Below, piece by piece: positions 8,423 through 16,385 of a DNA stretch of 25,472 nt. The notes beneath the pieces are model-generated. The model made no database searches. It saw only the letters and a program-made list of their open reading frames with translations, and had not been told where the DNA came from. Position 1 is the stretch's first letter, and each line of letters opens with the position of its first letter. The stretch comes from CAYHBO01 sp964354855 (GTDB taxonomy: Bacteria > Babelota > Babeliae > Babelales > RVW-14): positions 1 through 25,472 of the forward strand of contig CAYHBO010000021.1 of assembly GCA_964354855.1 (NCBI GenBank), in the 5' to 3' direction. Both the position numbers and the translations under genes were made by a program.

Positions 8423-8794
8423 ATGACACAAGCAACAAAACAATTAGGCATGACAGGAGAACAGATCATAGCCGATTGGCTTGAAAAAAAAGGGGTCACG
8501 ATACTTGCTAAAAACTATCAAACAAAACTCGGAGAAGTTGATCTGATCGTTACTAAAAATGAAACGGTAGCTTTTGTTGAGGTCAAAACAAGGCAGCATA
8601 AATATTTTGCAATCTCAAACACCGTTACCCCAAGCAAGCAAAAAAAGATCATTCGAGCAGCTAAGTCATTTGTGCTTAAAAGTGGAATCACCGATAAAGT
8701 TTTACGATTCGATGTAGCAACAATTCTTTATCAAGAAAACGATTACACCATCCAATATATTCCCAATGCTTTTCAGGCAAATCAGCAGTACTAA
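8423..8794 (+). CDS. yraN: YraN family protein (UPF0102, endonuclease-like fold)
   Basis: Small predicted nuclease-fold protein whose biochemical role is not established. It shows the family pattern of a restriction-endonuclease-like core: GMTGEQIIADWLEKKG at about 9-24, then NYQTKLGEVDLIV (about 32-44) and VAFVEVKTR (about 50-58). Acidic D/E-x-K-type residues are therefore E39, D41, E54 and K56. Length 123 is typical. It starts 7 bp after the bamD-like gene and has only a weak ribosome site (TAGGT). Its TAA stop (8792-8794) directly touches the stop of the opposing ftsI gene, leaving no intergenic base and no terminator. Confidence 0.93.
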   Translation: MTQATKQLGMTGEQIIADWLEKKGVTILAKNYQTKLGEVDLIVTKNETVAFVEVKTRQHKYFAISNTVTPSKQKKIIRAAKSFVLKSGITDKVLRFDVATILYQENDYTIQYIPNAFQANQQY

Positions 8795-10426
8795 TTACAA
8801 GCACGCCATCATAGACAATTCATGCATACCAATCACTTCAGCAACGCGCTGAAACAATGGCCCAGCGCAATCAGCAGCCCATAAATTTTCTTTCACCGGC
8901 TCTTTCAAAAAAGTAACAATAACGCGTCTAAATCCATCTTTCTCAATAATCCCTGAAAATGTATAAACGTGCCGTTTAGTCGAATAACCACCCGATTCGG
9001 CAATCCGCGCAGTTCCCGTCTTACCCATGACTTTATAGCCAGATACTCCATAACGTGTTCCAACATTTGCAAGAATCTCTTGAATTTGATCGATTGAACT
9101 TTTCTTATAAAGCCGTTTCATCTTAAGATTCGGCTGATCAGTTTTAAGCAATGTTGGCTTAATAGCATACCCACCATTGGCAATAATGGACACCGCAACT
9201 CCCAGGTGTAAAATACTCAACATCGTCTCATAGCCAAATGACATAACAATCGGCGAAGAACGGGACCATTTTTTCGGTGCATTAACAAAACCTGCTCGCT
9301 CTCCTGGAAATTCAATACCCGTTTTTTTACCAAAACCCATCAGACAAAAATGATCATACAGTTTTGGCCCTAACCGCAAAGCAACCTTTGCAATACCAAC
9401 GTTACTTGATTTTTTAACCACCTCGTAAAAAGGTTCTATCTGTGTAAACTTCCAATTTTCAACTTTAAACTTATTGATATAGGTAATTTTACCCTCGCAA
9501 TCAATAAGCTCATCAAATTGAACCACTCCTTCATCCAACGCAGCCAGGGCAGCAAAAATTTTAAGCACTGAACCAAGTTCATAACACTCCGTCACAATAC
9601 GATTTTTAGTTACTTCAATGGAGGGCATTTTTTCACGCTCCTGTGTTGCCATAGTAGGGTAATTAGCCATTACTAAAACTTCTCCATTGTCAGGATTCAT
9701 CACCAAAATAGAACCTTCTTGGACTTCAAAAAGCTTTGCTGTCTTTTTTAATTCCTCATTAACCAAAAATTGTAGCGTTCGATCAACTGACAACATCACC
9801 GGGTTTCCAGTATGACCACTTTTCCCAATATTTTTATCAAAATAAAAATGTTTAAATCGAGCATCTTTTTCTAATAAAATATTAGTGGATTCACCTCGTA
9901 AACTATGGTCAAACATAAGTTCTATGCCAGAGATCCCAATGTTATCAATATCTGTTGCCCCTAAAACACTCGCCAACTCAGGATAAGGATAAAAGCGGTG
10001 AGGTTCTGGAAGCAACCTAATATCTTCCTGTGCTTCCTGTATCACAAGATCACGTTTTTGTGCTGACAACATACGCTCAACCCACATAAAATGCTTACTT
10101 GATTTACTTTTAAGACGATTAAAAGCTTCAGGAAAATGACATCGCAACACCGAACTGACATGTATCGGATCATTCAGTTGTTTCGGTAATAAATAAGCAG
10201 ACAGCGTATCATCATTACAAGCAATTGGCACTCCGGTACGATCTAAAATTTGACCTCGAACAGGATTCACGTTAACTTTAATTTGGTATTGAGACTGAGC
10301 TAAATTTTTATAAAACTCATCATTACAAACCTGCATAAAAAATAAACGAGCCAATATAATCAGATTCCCTAACAAAAAAATGATAAAAATCAAAACAATC
10401 CGCGGTTTATAATTTTTCTTAATCAT
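8795..10426 (-). CDS. ftsI: Peptidoglycan D,D-transpeptidase FtsI (PBP3-like)
   Basis: Class B penicillin-binding protein that cross-links septal peptidoglycan. It has one membrane anchor (about 9-31), a dimerisation or pedestal domain beginning at PVRGQILDRTGVPIA (about 55-69), and a transpeptidase domain from about 205. The three active-site motifs are present: SVLK (S286, K289), SSN (340-342) and KTGT (469-472). Length 543 compares with 588 in E. coli FtsI, and there are no PASTA domains. An upstream in-frame start at 10498 would add 24 residues deep inside the preceding gene. I chose ATG 10424-10426 because the natural cytoplasmic tail MIKKNYKPR begins there, 2 bp after the ftsL stop. That fits translational coupling. 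PBP2/MrdA is the other option, but the upstream FtsL-like gene favours FtsI. Confidence 0.9.
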   Translation of the reverse strand: MIKKNYKPRIVLIFIIFLLGNLIILARLFFMQVCNDEFYKNLAQSQYQIKVNVNPVRGQILDRTGVPIACNDDTLSAYLLPKQLNDPIHVSSVLRCHFPEAFNRLKSKSSKHFMWVERMLSAQKRDLVIQEAQEDIRLLPEPHRFYPYPELASVLGATDIDNIGISGIELMFDHSLRGESTNILLEKDARFKHFYFDKNIGKSGHTGNPVMLSVDRTLQFLVNEELKKTAKLFEVQEGSILVMNPDNGEVLVMANYPTMATQEREKMPSIEVTKNRIVTECYELGSVLKIFAALAALDEGVVQFDELIDCEGKITYINKFKVENWKFTQIEPFYEVVKKSSNVGIAKVALRLGPKLYDHFCLMGFGKKTGIEFPGERAGFVNAPKKWSRSSPIVMSFGYETMLSILHLGVAVSIIANGGYAIKPTLLKTDQPNLKMKRLYKKSSIDQIQEILANVGTRYGVSGYKVMGKTGTARIAESGGYSTKRHVYTFSGIIEKDGFRRVIVTFLKEPVKENLWAADCAGPLFQRVAEVIGMHELSMMACL

Positions 10427-10428
10427 GA

Positions 10429-10698
10429 TTAAACACTCGCTAACGTCTGAAGCCTCGAAGTAGACAATGGTTGCATACCGAGACCTGAAGATGCCCATGC
10501 CGTAATATTTTGATAGTATTGCAACGTTACCAGCTCTTTATTTAATTCATCTATTTTCTTAAGAAGGCCGGTTATTGATTTTTCAACCCGCTGTTTTTCA
10601 TAATTTTTTTTAATAAATCTGTTACACTGATAAACTTTAAGAAACATGGAAGAAGCTCCTATAATAAACAGTACTCGAAAAAAATTACGCTTAACCAT
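10429..10698 (-). CDS. ftsL: Cell-division protein FtsL-like
   Basis: Small bitopic membrane protein that would link the division-site complex (FtsB, FtsQ) to FtsI and FtsW. It has a basic start (MVKRN), one membrane helix (about 7-22), a Lys/Glu/Leu-rich coiled coil (about 30-60), and the short C-terminal pattern ASSGLGMQPLSTSRLQTL, as in FtsL proteins (A..LGM.P). Length 89 aa. The sequence family is poorly conserved, so the call rests on this architecture plus position directly before ftsI (2 bp gap). The ATG at 10698 is preferred over an upstream TTG at 10710, because AAAGGA lies at usable distance only from the ATG. The pair is detached from mraZ, mraW and mur genes. Confidence 0.78.
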   Translation of the reverse strand: MVKRNFFRVLFIIGASSMFLKVYQCNRFIKKNYEKQRVEKSITGLLKKIDELNKELVTLQYYQNITAWASSGLGMQPLSTSRLQTLASV

Positions 10699-10854
10699 GG
10701 TACTTTCCAAATCCTTTAGGGTAAGATGCTATAAAACAATAATCGTAAGATAATCTTATCCTGAACAAAAAAGCATTTGCCATGTTGTTGTAAAAAAAAA
10801 TGTTTTTTAGTATGGTGAATTTGGTAGTTAGAATAAATATTGAAAGGAATTCTG

Positions 10855-11475
10855 ATGATTAATAACCTTATGATTTTTGTAGTTTTAGTTGGTATCATCC
10901 CTTTGCTAGCCGGATGCGGATTTTGTGTTTGCAAAGAAAAAATTTGCCAACCAATGCCAGTTCCCATAATAAAAAAAGAGCTCCAATTTTCACCGACTCC
11001 AGTTAAAGCAGAAACGCTTCCAACACAAGCTCAAGAAGCTCCTGTCCAACAATTCCCAATTGAAACTCCAGCACCAATACAATCCTTAATCATGCCTGAA
11101 ACTCCCGCAGTATTACCTCAAGTGAAAAATATACGCCGAGATCTACAAAATGAAGAAGAATTTAATCGAACAATTCAAAATCAAACCATTGTTTATTACA
11201 CTGCTGGATGGTGTACTGCTTGTGATAAAGTAAACCCTATTTTTTATCAAGTTGCACAAGAATTAGAAGGACAGTATCGCTTCATAACGATTAATGTTGA
11301 TAAATTTAGATCGCTCGCAACAGAAATATACCATGTTACCGCTATCCCAGCGATCCTCTTCTTTAACAATGGGAAAGAAGTCTCCTCCGTTGCACGACTT
11401 GTTAGTTCAGATACAACAAGAGAACAACTATTACAAACAATAAAAATGGCTTTTGAAGAAACCCTACAAAAATAA
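10855..11475 (+). CDS. Thioredoxin-fold lipoprotein with Pro-rich linker (CTAC active site)
   Basis: Predicted envelope thiol-disulfide protein. A signal peptide ends in the lipobox LLAGC, giving lipidated Cys21. Cys24, Cys26 and Cys31 follow. A Pro/Ala/Gln-rich linker (about 33-90) leads to a thioredoxin domain (about 95-206) with the active site WCTAC (C120, C123). ITINVDKF and a cis-proline at P165 (TAIPAILFF) complete the fold. The CxxC pair is intact, so redox activity is likely. The dipeptide T-A differs from thioredoxin (GP), DsbA (PH) and the neighbour (GA). Start ATG 10855 is chosen for GAAAGGAA at ideal spacing; in-frame codons upstream lack one. A weak promoter candidate lies upstream (TTGTTG 10785-10790, TAGTAT 10808-10813). 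A paralogue follows 31 bp later. Substrate is unknown. Confidence 0.88.
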   Translation: MINNLMIFVVLVGIIPLLAGCGFCVCKEKICQPMPVPIIKKELQFSPTPVKAETLPTQAQEAPVQQFPIETPAPIQSLIMPETPAVLPQVKNIRRDLQNEEEFNRTIQNQTIVYYTAGWCTACDKVNPIFYQVAQELEGQYRFITINVDKFRSLATEIYHVTAIPAILFFNNGKEVSSVARLVSSDTTREQLLQTIKMAFEETLQK

Positions 11476-11506
11476 GAACCAACCAATATTCAACTAAAGG
11501 TATAGG

Positions 11507-12013
11507 ATGAATAACAGACTGAAAATGTTTTTTTTATTTCTATGTGTAATTCCATTTCTGGCAAGTTTTAAGTCCTGCAAAATGCCATCTTGTTGTAATC
11601 ATGACAAAATAGCTCCCAACCCCATTGCCACAACAAAAGACACCGTCAAAAAAAACATACCAACAAAAGAAGTAGTCCATAATCTTCCAGCTATTCATGA
11701 ACTTAATGATGAAAAATTCTTTAATAATCTCATTAAAAAGCCTACTATAGTAAAATTTACCGCCAGCTGGTGTGGTGCTTGCAAAGTAATACAACCAATT
11801 TATGAGAAACTTGCACAGGATCATCATCCGAAATATCAATTTGTTATAATCGATGTTGACCATTTCTCTGCTCTTGCCGATAAATATCACATTCGAGGCT
11901 TACCAACCTTTCTCTTTTTCGACAAAAGTGAAAAATTAGACGGACAAATTATTGGCGCATCTATAAAATATGTTGATTTCTTAAACAAAATTGAAACCAT
12001 TTTTAAATCTTAA
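11507..12013 (+). CDS. Exported thioredoxin-fold protein (CGAC active site)
   Basis: Second envelope thioredoxin in tandem with the previous gene. The N-terminus is a membrane-directed signal (MFFLFLCVIPFLAS) followed by Cys24, Cys29 and Cys30. The lipobox is not canonical (FKSC), so it may be cleaved by signal peptidase I or remain anchored. The thioredoxin domain (about 65-168) carries WCGAC (C89, C92), VIIDVDHF and the cis-proline P133 (GLPTFLFF). The domain is complete but the linker is shorter and not proline-rich, unlike the neighbour. A Shine-Dalgarno-like AAGGTATAGG precedes the ATG. It is 32 bp upstream of cysS, probably on the same transcript. Oxidant, reductant or cytochrome/metal-centre assembly roles cannot be told apart from sequence. 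Confidence 0.87.
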   Translation: MNNRLKMFFLFLCVIPFLASFKSCKMPSCCNHDKIAPNPIATTKDTVKKNIPTKEVVHNLPAIHELNDEKFFNNLIKKPTIVKFTASWCGACKVIQPIYEKLAQDHHPKYQFVIIDVDHFSALADKYHIRGLPTFLFFDKSEKLDGQIIGASIKYVDFLNKIETIFKS

Positions 12014-12045
12014 ACATTAATAAAAAGCATTCATACAGGTCATCC

Positions 12046-13377
12046 ATGAAATTACAATTCACCAACACCCTCAGCAAAAAAAAAGAAACGTTTGACCCTT
12101 TGGTAAAACAAAGGGTTTCTTTATATGTCTGCGGCATAACACCATATGATCGTACTCATCTGGGACACGGTCGCGTCTACGTCAATTTCGATGTTCTCGT
12201 TAGATTACTGCGCTTCTTAAAATACGACGTTTCTTACATACGGAATTACACCGATATAGACGATAAAATAATTAAAAAAGCCCTTAATGAACTTGGCGAT
12301 GAACAGAAATATGCTGTAATTTCAGAAAAATACATTACCTACTTCAAAGAAGATCTAAAGAAACTTAACTGCCTTACGCCAACCGAAGAACCTAAGGTCA
12401 CCGAATGTATCGATCCAATTATTGAATTTACGCAACAACTTGTTAATAAAGGAAATGCTTACGTTCTAGATCATGATGTCTATTTTGATATCAGCACATT
12501 TCCGTCATATGGTAAACTTTCCGGGAAAAAAATCGATGAGTTAGAAGCTGGCTCTCGCGTCAATATCGATACACGCAAAAAAAATCCTGGCGACTTTGCC
12601 CTATGGAAAGGGAATAATGACCAACTATTTTGGCAATCTCCCTGGGGTTATGGACGACCAGGCTGGCATATCGAATGCTCAGTCATGGCAAAAAAATATC
12701 TTGGTGAAGTAATTGATATTCATGGTGGCGGATCAGACCTTATGTTCCCACATCATGAAAATGAAATTGCTCAATCAGAATCACTCCATGAAAAACCTTT
12801 TTCTACCTACTGGCTTCACAACGCGTTTGTAAACATCAATAAAGAAAAAATGTCAAAATCATTGGGCAATATGATTAATCTAATCGATATATTTGAACAA
12901 TATGACCCAATGGTACTTAGATACTATTACCTACAACATCACTATCGAACTCCCATTGATTTTAGTTTAGATGATCTAAGAGGAGTTACAACTGCGTACA
13001 AAAAACTTATTAACCTCTTTGAATTAACAGCAACAGCACTCGATAACACCTATCAACACCCTCTCACCAAAGAATTTTTTGAAAGTTTATGCGATGATCT
13101 CAATACCTCAAAATTTCTTGGTCTTATTTTCCAACATAATGACACTATCCAGAAAGACCAGTTGTTAGCTCAAGAAATAAAAAGTATTGTACAAAATGTA
13201 TTAGGTCTTACGTTAACACCGCTTCATAAAACAAAGGTTATCATCACCAAAGAAATTCAACAGCTTATCGATGAACGAGAAACCGCACGAAAAACAAAAG
13301 ATTGGCACCGTGCAGATATTCTACGAGATCAACTGATGGCATTAGGTATAGACTTACACGACAAAAAGGCTCCTTAA
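12046..13377 (+). CDS. cysS: Cysteine-tRNA ligase CysS
   Basis: Class I aminoacyl-tRNA synthetase that charges tRNA-Cys in the cytosol. Landmarks are the HIGH-type motif HLGH (38-41), the KMSKS motif (268-272), and zinc ligands C29, C211, H236 and E240. These give selectivity for cysteine and match the spacing of the E. coli enzyme. The C-terminal helical region ends with IQQLIDERETARKTKDWHRA and DILRDQLMALGI, as usual. Length 443 versus 461 in E. coli. The upstream ribosome site is weak (ACAGGT). It follows the two thioredoxin genes by 32 bp and is followed by kup after only 3 bp. Confidence 0.98.
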   Translation: MKLQFTNTLSKKKETFDPLVKQRVSLYVCGITPYDRTHLGHGRVYVNFDVLVRLLRFLKYDVSYIRNYTDIDDKIIKKALNELGDEQKYAVISEKYITYFKEDLKKLNCLTPTEEPKVTECIDPIIEFTQQLVNKGNAYVLDHDVYFDISTFPSYGKLSGKKIDELEAGSRVNIDTRKKNPGDFALWKGNNDQLFWQSPWGYGRPGWHIECSVMAKKYLGEVIDIHGGGSDLMFPHHENEIAQSESLHEKPFSTYWLHNAFVNINKEKMSKSLGNMINLIDIFEQYDPMVLRYYYLQHHYRTPIDFSLDDLRGVTTAYKKLINLFELTATALDNTYQHPLTKEFFESLCDDLNTSKFLGLIFQHNDTIQKDQLLAQEIKSIVQNVLGLTLTPLHKTKVIITKEIQQLIDERETARKTKDWHRADILRDQLMALGIDLHDKKAP

Positions 13378-13380
13378 ACT

Positions 13381-15201
13381 ATGACATATGAAAATGGCGG
13401 AGAACGCATCACAAATATTTTTAAATCTCTAGGACTTGTTTTTGGAGATATCGGCACAAGTCCCATCTATACCTTTTATATTATTTTTCTCACCGTACCC
13501 ATTACCACGGCAAATATTTTAGGCATACTCTCACTCATCATTTGGACACTTACTCTATTAGTCTTTGTACAATATGCTTTTCTCGCTATGAGTCTTGGTA
13601 AAAAAGGAGAAGGAGGAACCATCGTTCTTAAAGAATTACTCCTCCCTCTACTTCAATCAAAAAAAAGTATTGGATTTGCATCCCTTATCGCTTTCATCGG
13701 CATATCGCTTCTGTTTGGTGATGGCGTCATTACTCCCGCCATGAGTATTTTAAGTGCTATTGAAGGAATACGAGCCATCTCATATTTTAAAGATGTCAGT
13801 CAAACAGTACTTTTATGTATGGCTTCGTTTATAGCGATAGTAATTTTTTCATCTCAGAAAAAGGGCCCTGATAAAGTAGCCGCAGCATTTGGACCGCTGA
13901 TGTTCATCTGGTTCATTATTTTAGCTGTTTCTGGAATTGCTTCGCTTCTTACCGCTCCCTTTGTCCTCAAAGCAATTAATCCATACTACGCCTTTACTTT
14001 TATGATAGAGAACAAATTTATAGCATTTTTTGGACTGTCAGGCGTTATCCTCTGTGCCACAGGAGGAGAAGCTCTATATGCCGACATGGGCCACCTTGGC
14101 AGAAAACCAATCATCGATGCAAGTGGGTTTGTCTTCGTCTCTTTAGTACTCACCTACCTGGGGCAAGCGGCACATCTCATCAATCACCCACATGCCGGAT
14201 ATGTCCTTTATGACATGATTTACACTCAAGCTCCATTTTTTTATATGCCATTTCTGTTGCTTAGCCTTGCAACCACGATCATTGCATCTCAAGCGATGAT
14301 TAGTGGTATTTTCTCTATTGTTTATCAAGGAATTATTACCAATATTTTCCCAGTACTTAAAGTAGATTACACCTCTAGAAAATTACGGTCACAAATCTAC
14401 ATTGGGTTTGTGAATTGGTTTCTTTTCTTCGCCGGCGTTGCCATCATGTTCCACTTTAGAACAACGCCTAAAATAGCGGCGGCTTATGGTTTTGCCGTAA
14501 GTGGTACTATGACTATTACAAGTATCATGATGACATGGGTCTTTATACTCAAACGTCATTATTTTAAAGCAATTATCGCTTCATGTTTAGTCATCCTTAA
14601 CCTCATGTTCTTTTGCTCAAATAGTTTCAAGATTCCCGCCGGAGGTTATTGGTCTCTTATCCTTGCCGTTATGTTACTAAGTATCATTTTTGTATACATC
14701 AAAGGAACACAAGCAGTATCAACAGCACTCAAGCAACTTGAATTAGAACGATTCTTAAATAAGTATCGAGAAATGTATAAAAGAAGTACCCATCTTGAAG
14801 GAACCGCTCTCTTTCTCACCAAAGATGTTAATCATATTGAACCTTATATTCTTCAAACTATCTTTAAAAACAATATTCTCTATGAAGACAATATCATTAT
14901 TTCAATTACTACCCGTGATAATTCCTTTGGCATCATCGGATTCTTTAAAGGCGATCTTGCCCCAGGATTGCGAGTTTTTGAAATTCACGTCGGCTACATG
15001 GAAATTATTAACATTGAAAAAATTCTCCATAACGCGGGAATCAATGCCAAAGTAATTTTTTATGGTATCACCGAAATCATTACCAAAAATCCCCTCTGGA
15101 AAGTTTATGCAGCTATCAAAAGAATAACCCCCGGCATCGCTCATTTCTATCGACTGCCAACATACAAACTACACGGGGTTATTACGCTCGTTGAATTATA
15201 A
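13381..15201 (+). CDS. kup: Low-affinity potassium transporter Kup
   Basis: Inner-membrane K+ uptake protein of the KUP/HAK/KT family. The signature N-terminal helix LGLVFGDIGTSPIYTFY is at about 17-33. GEGGTIVLKELL (about 77-88) and LLFGDGVITPAMSILSAIEG (about 109-128) follow. Around twelve hydrophobic segments extend to about residue 440, then a soluble C-terminal domain of about 160 residues. Length 606 against 622 in E. coli. It begins 3 bp after the cysS stop, with the weak ribosome site AAAGG inside the cysS end, so it is very likely translated from the same message. No frameshift is seen. Confidence 0.96.
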   Translation: MTYENGGERITNIFKSLGLVFGDIGTSPIYTFYIIFLTVPITTANILGILSLIIWTLTLLVFVQYAFLAMSLGKKGEGGTIVLKELLLPLLQSKKSIGFASLIAFIGISLLFGDGVITPAMSILSAIEGIRAISYFKDVSQTVLLCMASFIAIVIFSSQKKGPDKVAAAFGPLMFIWFIILAVSGIASLLTAPFVLKAINPYYAFTFMIENKFIAFFGLSGVILCATGGEALYADMGHLGRKPIIDASGFVFVSLVLTYLGQAAHLINHPHAGYVLYDMIYTQAPFFYMPFLLLSLATTIIASQAMISGIFSIVYQGIITNIFPVLKVDYTSRKLRSQIYIGFVNWFLFFAGVAIMFHFRTTPKIAAAYGFAVSGTMTITSIMMTWVFILKRHYFKAIIASCLVILNLMFFCSNSFKIPAGGYWSLILAVMLLSIIFVYIKGTQAVSTALKQLELERFLNKYREMYKRSTHLEGTALFLTKDVNHIEPYILQTIFKNNILYEDNIIISITTRDNSFGIIGFFKGDLAPGLRVFEIHVGYMEIINIEKILHNAGINAKVIFYGITEIITKNPLWKVYAAIKRITPGIAHFYRLPTYKLHGVITLVEL

Positions 15202-15225
15202 ATTCACAAATAAGGATCTTTTATC

Positions 15226-15951
15226 ATGTCTAACATTATCGAGCACAAACATATTGAAGAAATACTCATCTATATCGAAGAACTCAATGATCCCAATAAC
15301 ACACTAATGCTTTTTGACCTTGATGATGTTCTCATCGCAAACATCGGCCATTTTGGCGGATACCGTTGGTGGGAAAAAAAACTTACTGAGCTCCAACAAA
15401 TAGGTCTTTCTTTCGAAGACGCTGTTCTAAAGCTCAATGATTTTTATGTCAAAATTTCACCACATCTTACCTATACTTTTATAGAACCATCCACACCATT
15501 AGTTTTCAATACAATAAAAAAAAAAGGCATAACCATAATTGGTCTCACCGGACGAGCACAAGGATCAGCTCACCTCACACATAACACACTCAAGGAACTC
15601 GGCTTACATTTTCAATCGCCACTTCCCGTAGAAGACAACCTCATCAATCATGGGACAATATCTTTTCAATACCATAACGGCATTATTTATTGTAATGGAA
15701 CCTGTAAAGGCGCCGCTCTTCATGAGGTCTTAACCCGTGCAAGCTATCATCCAAAAAAGATTGTTTTCCTTGATGACGTGAAAAAAAATCTTACTGACGT
15801 TCAAGAAAAATTAAAAAACACACGCCCTGAAACAAATTTCTTAGGAGTCCACTATACCCATATCAACAGTTTTACGACCTTTGATGCAGTCCAGGCAGAA
15901 GAAGAATGGCAAAATCTTAGAGAAAAAACAGGAGCTGAGTTATCCATATAA
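15226..15951 (+). CDS. HAD-superfamily phosphatase-like protein (DUF2608-like)
   Basis: Predicted phosphohydrolase of unknown substrate. All HAD motifs are visible: motif I DLDDV (D31, D33), motif II TGR (T108), the motif III lysine (CKGAALHEVL, K161) and motif IV FLDDVKKN (D183, D184). A cap-like insert sits between motifs I and II (about 40-100), with GGYRWWEKKL. The overall pattern resembles the DUF2608 family known from Legionella, Coxiella and other intracellular bacteria. Those members often carry a signal peptide; this one begins MSNIIEHKH and does not appear exported by Sec. AAGGATC lies before the ATG, 24 bp after kup. It is the last gene of the thioredoxin-cysS-kup run. Superfamily is secure, family likely, substrate unknown. 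Confidence 0.82.
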   Translation: MSNIIEHKHIEEILIYIEELNDPNNTLMLFDLDDVLIANIGHFGGYRWWEKKLTELQQIGLSFEDAVLKLNDFYVKISPHLTYTFIEPSTPLVFNTIKKKGITIIGLTGRAQGSAHLTHNTLKELGLHFQSPLPVEDNLINHGTISFQYHNGIIYCNGTCKGAALHEVLTRASYHPKKIVFLDDVKKNLTDVQEKLKNTRPETNFLGVHYTHINSFTTFDAVQAEEEWQNLREKTGAELSI

Positions 15952-16026
15952 AAAGAAGAACAGCAAGTAAAAATCTCATAAAAACAACTTTAAACACATC
16001 TACAATAAAAAATATCGTTTTTTCGG

Positions 16027-16055
16027 TTGACAACATGGCCAATTGATTGTAGATT
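16027..16055 (+). promoter_or_regulatory. Sigma-70-type promoter for tRNA-Gly
   Basis: A perfect -35 box TTGACA (16027-16032), a 17-base spacer and the -10 box TAGATT (16050-16055, 4 of 6) stand upstream of the tRNA. Transcription would begin near 16061, about 20 bases before the mature tRNA 5' end. Confidence 0.7.
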
Positions 16056-16081
16056 TCTTTTCATCTTCTTAGACATTTTAT

Positions 16082-16157
16082 GCGGGAATAGCTCAATTGG
16101 TAGAGCGTTGCCTTGCCATGGCAAAGGTTGCGGGTTCGAGTCCCGTTTCCCGCTCCA
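16082..16157 (+). tRNA. tRNA-Gly (anticodon GCC)
   Basis: The full cloverleaf can be drawn. The acceptor stem is GCGGGAA with TTCCCGC. The D-arm contains GCTC/GAGC. The anticodon stem TTGCC/GGCAA has loop TTGCCAT, with GCC at 16115-16117. The T-arm has loop TTCGAGT. Discriminator T is followed by encoded CCA (16155-16157). Total is 76 nt. Around it, 15952-16081 and 16158-16385 hold no protein gene that I can support. Confidence 0.97.
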
Positions 16158-16204
16158 GTTTATATCAAATCATTCTCAGGTCCCAATTTGCATATTTAAT
16201 AACT

Positions 16205-16234
16205 TTGTAGTACAATTCTTCTATTATTTATACT
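16205..16234 (+). promoter_or_regulatory. Possible promoter of the jag-mnmE operon
   Basis: TTGTAG (16205-16210), an 18-base spacer and TATACT (16229-16234, 5 of 6) form a plausible promoter. It would give a leader of about 145 nt before the jag-like ATG. A nearer TTGACG at 16327-16332 lacks a good -10 box at normal spacing. This is a judgement from sequence only. Confidence 0.35.
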
Positions 16235-16385
16235 TTTAGGTTCTATTTGTCATGAATTTACAAGTCTAAGGCACCGTTTCTACATGCGCATTCCGAAGTT
16301 AATGCCCCTTCCATTCGCGTATGTTATTGACGTAGTATGAAGGCACAATAATTATTACCGTACAATTTATGAAAGGTTTTCAAGC

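Noticed and set aside
10716..10967. 83-codon minus-strand frame upstream of ftsL
   Set aside because: It overlaps the start of the lipoprotein thioredoxin antisense, shows no ribosome site, and has composition typical of chance AT-rich translation.
16027..16239. 70-codon plus-strand frame over the tRNA-Gly region
   Set aside because: It runs through the tRNA promoter and the whole tRNA gene, so it is not a protein gene.
16327..16358. TTGACG with a distant TATTAC as a promoter for the jag-like gene
   Set aside because: The spacer would be 20 bases and the -10 match is poor. The upstream TTGTAG/TATACT pair is better.
16082..16385. tRNA-Gly as an integration site for a mobile element
   Set aside because: No integrase, no direct repeat of the tRNA 3' end and no foreign-looking genes follow; the next genes are jag-mnmE.
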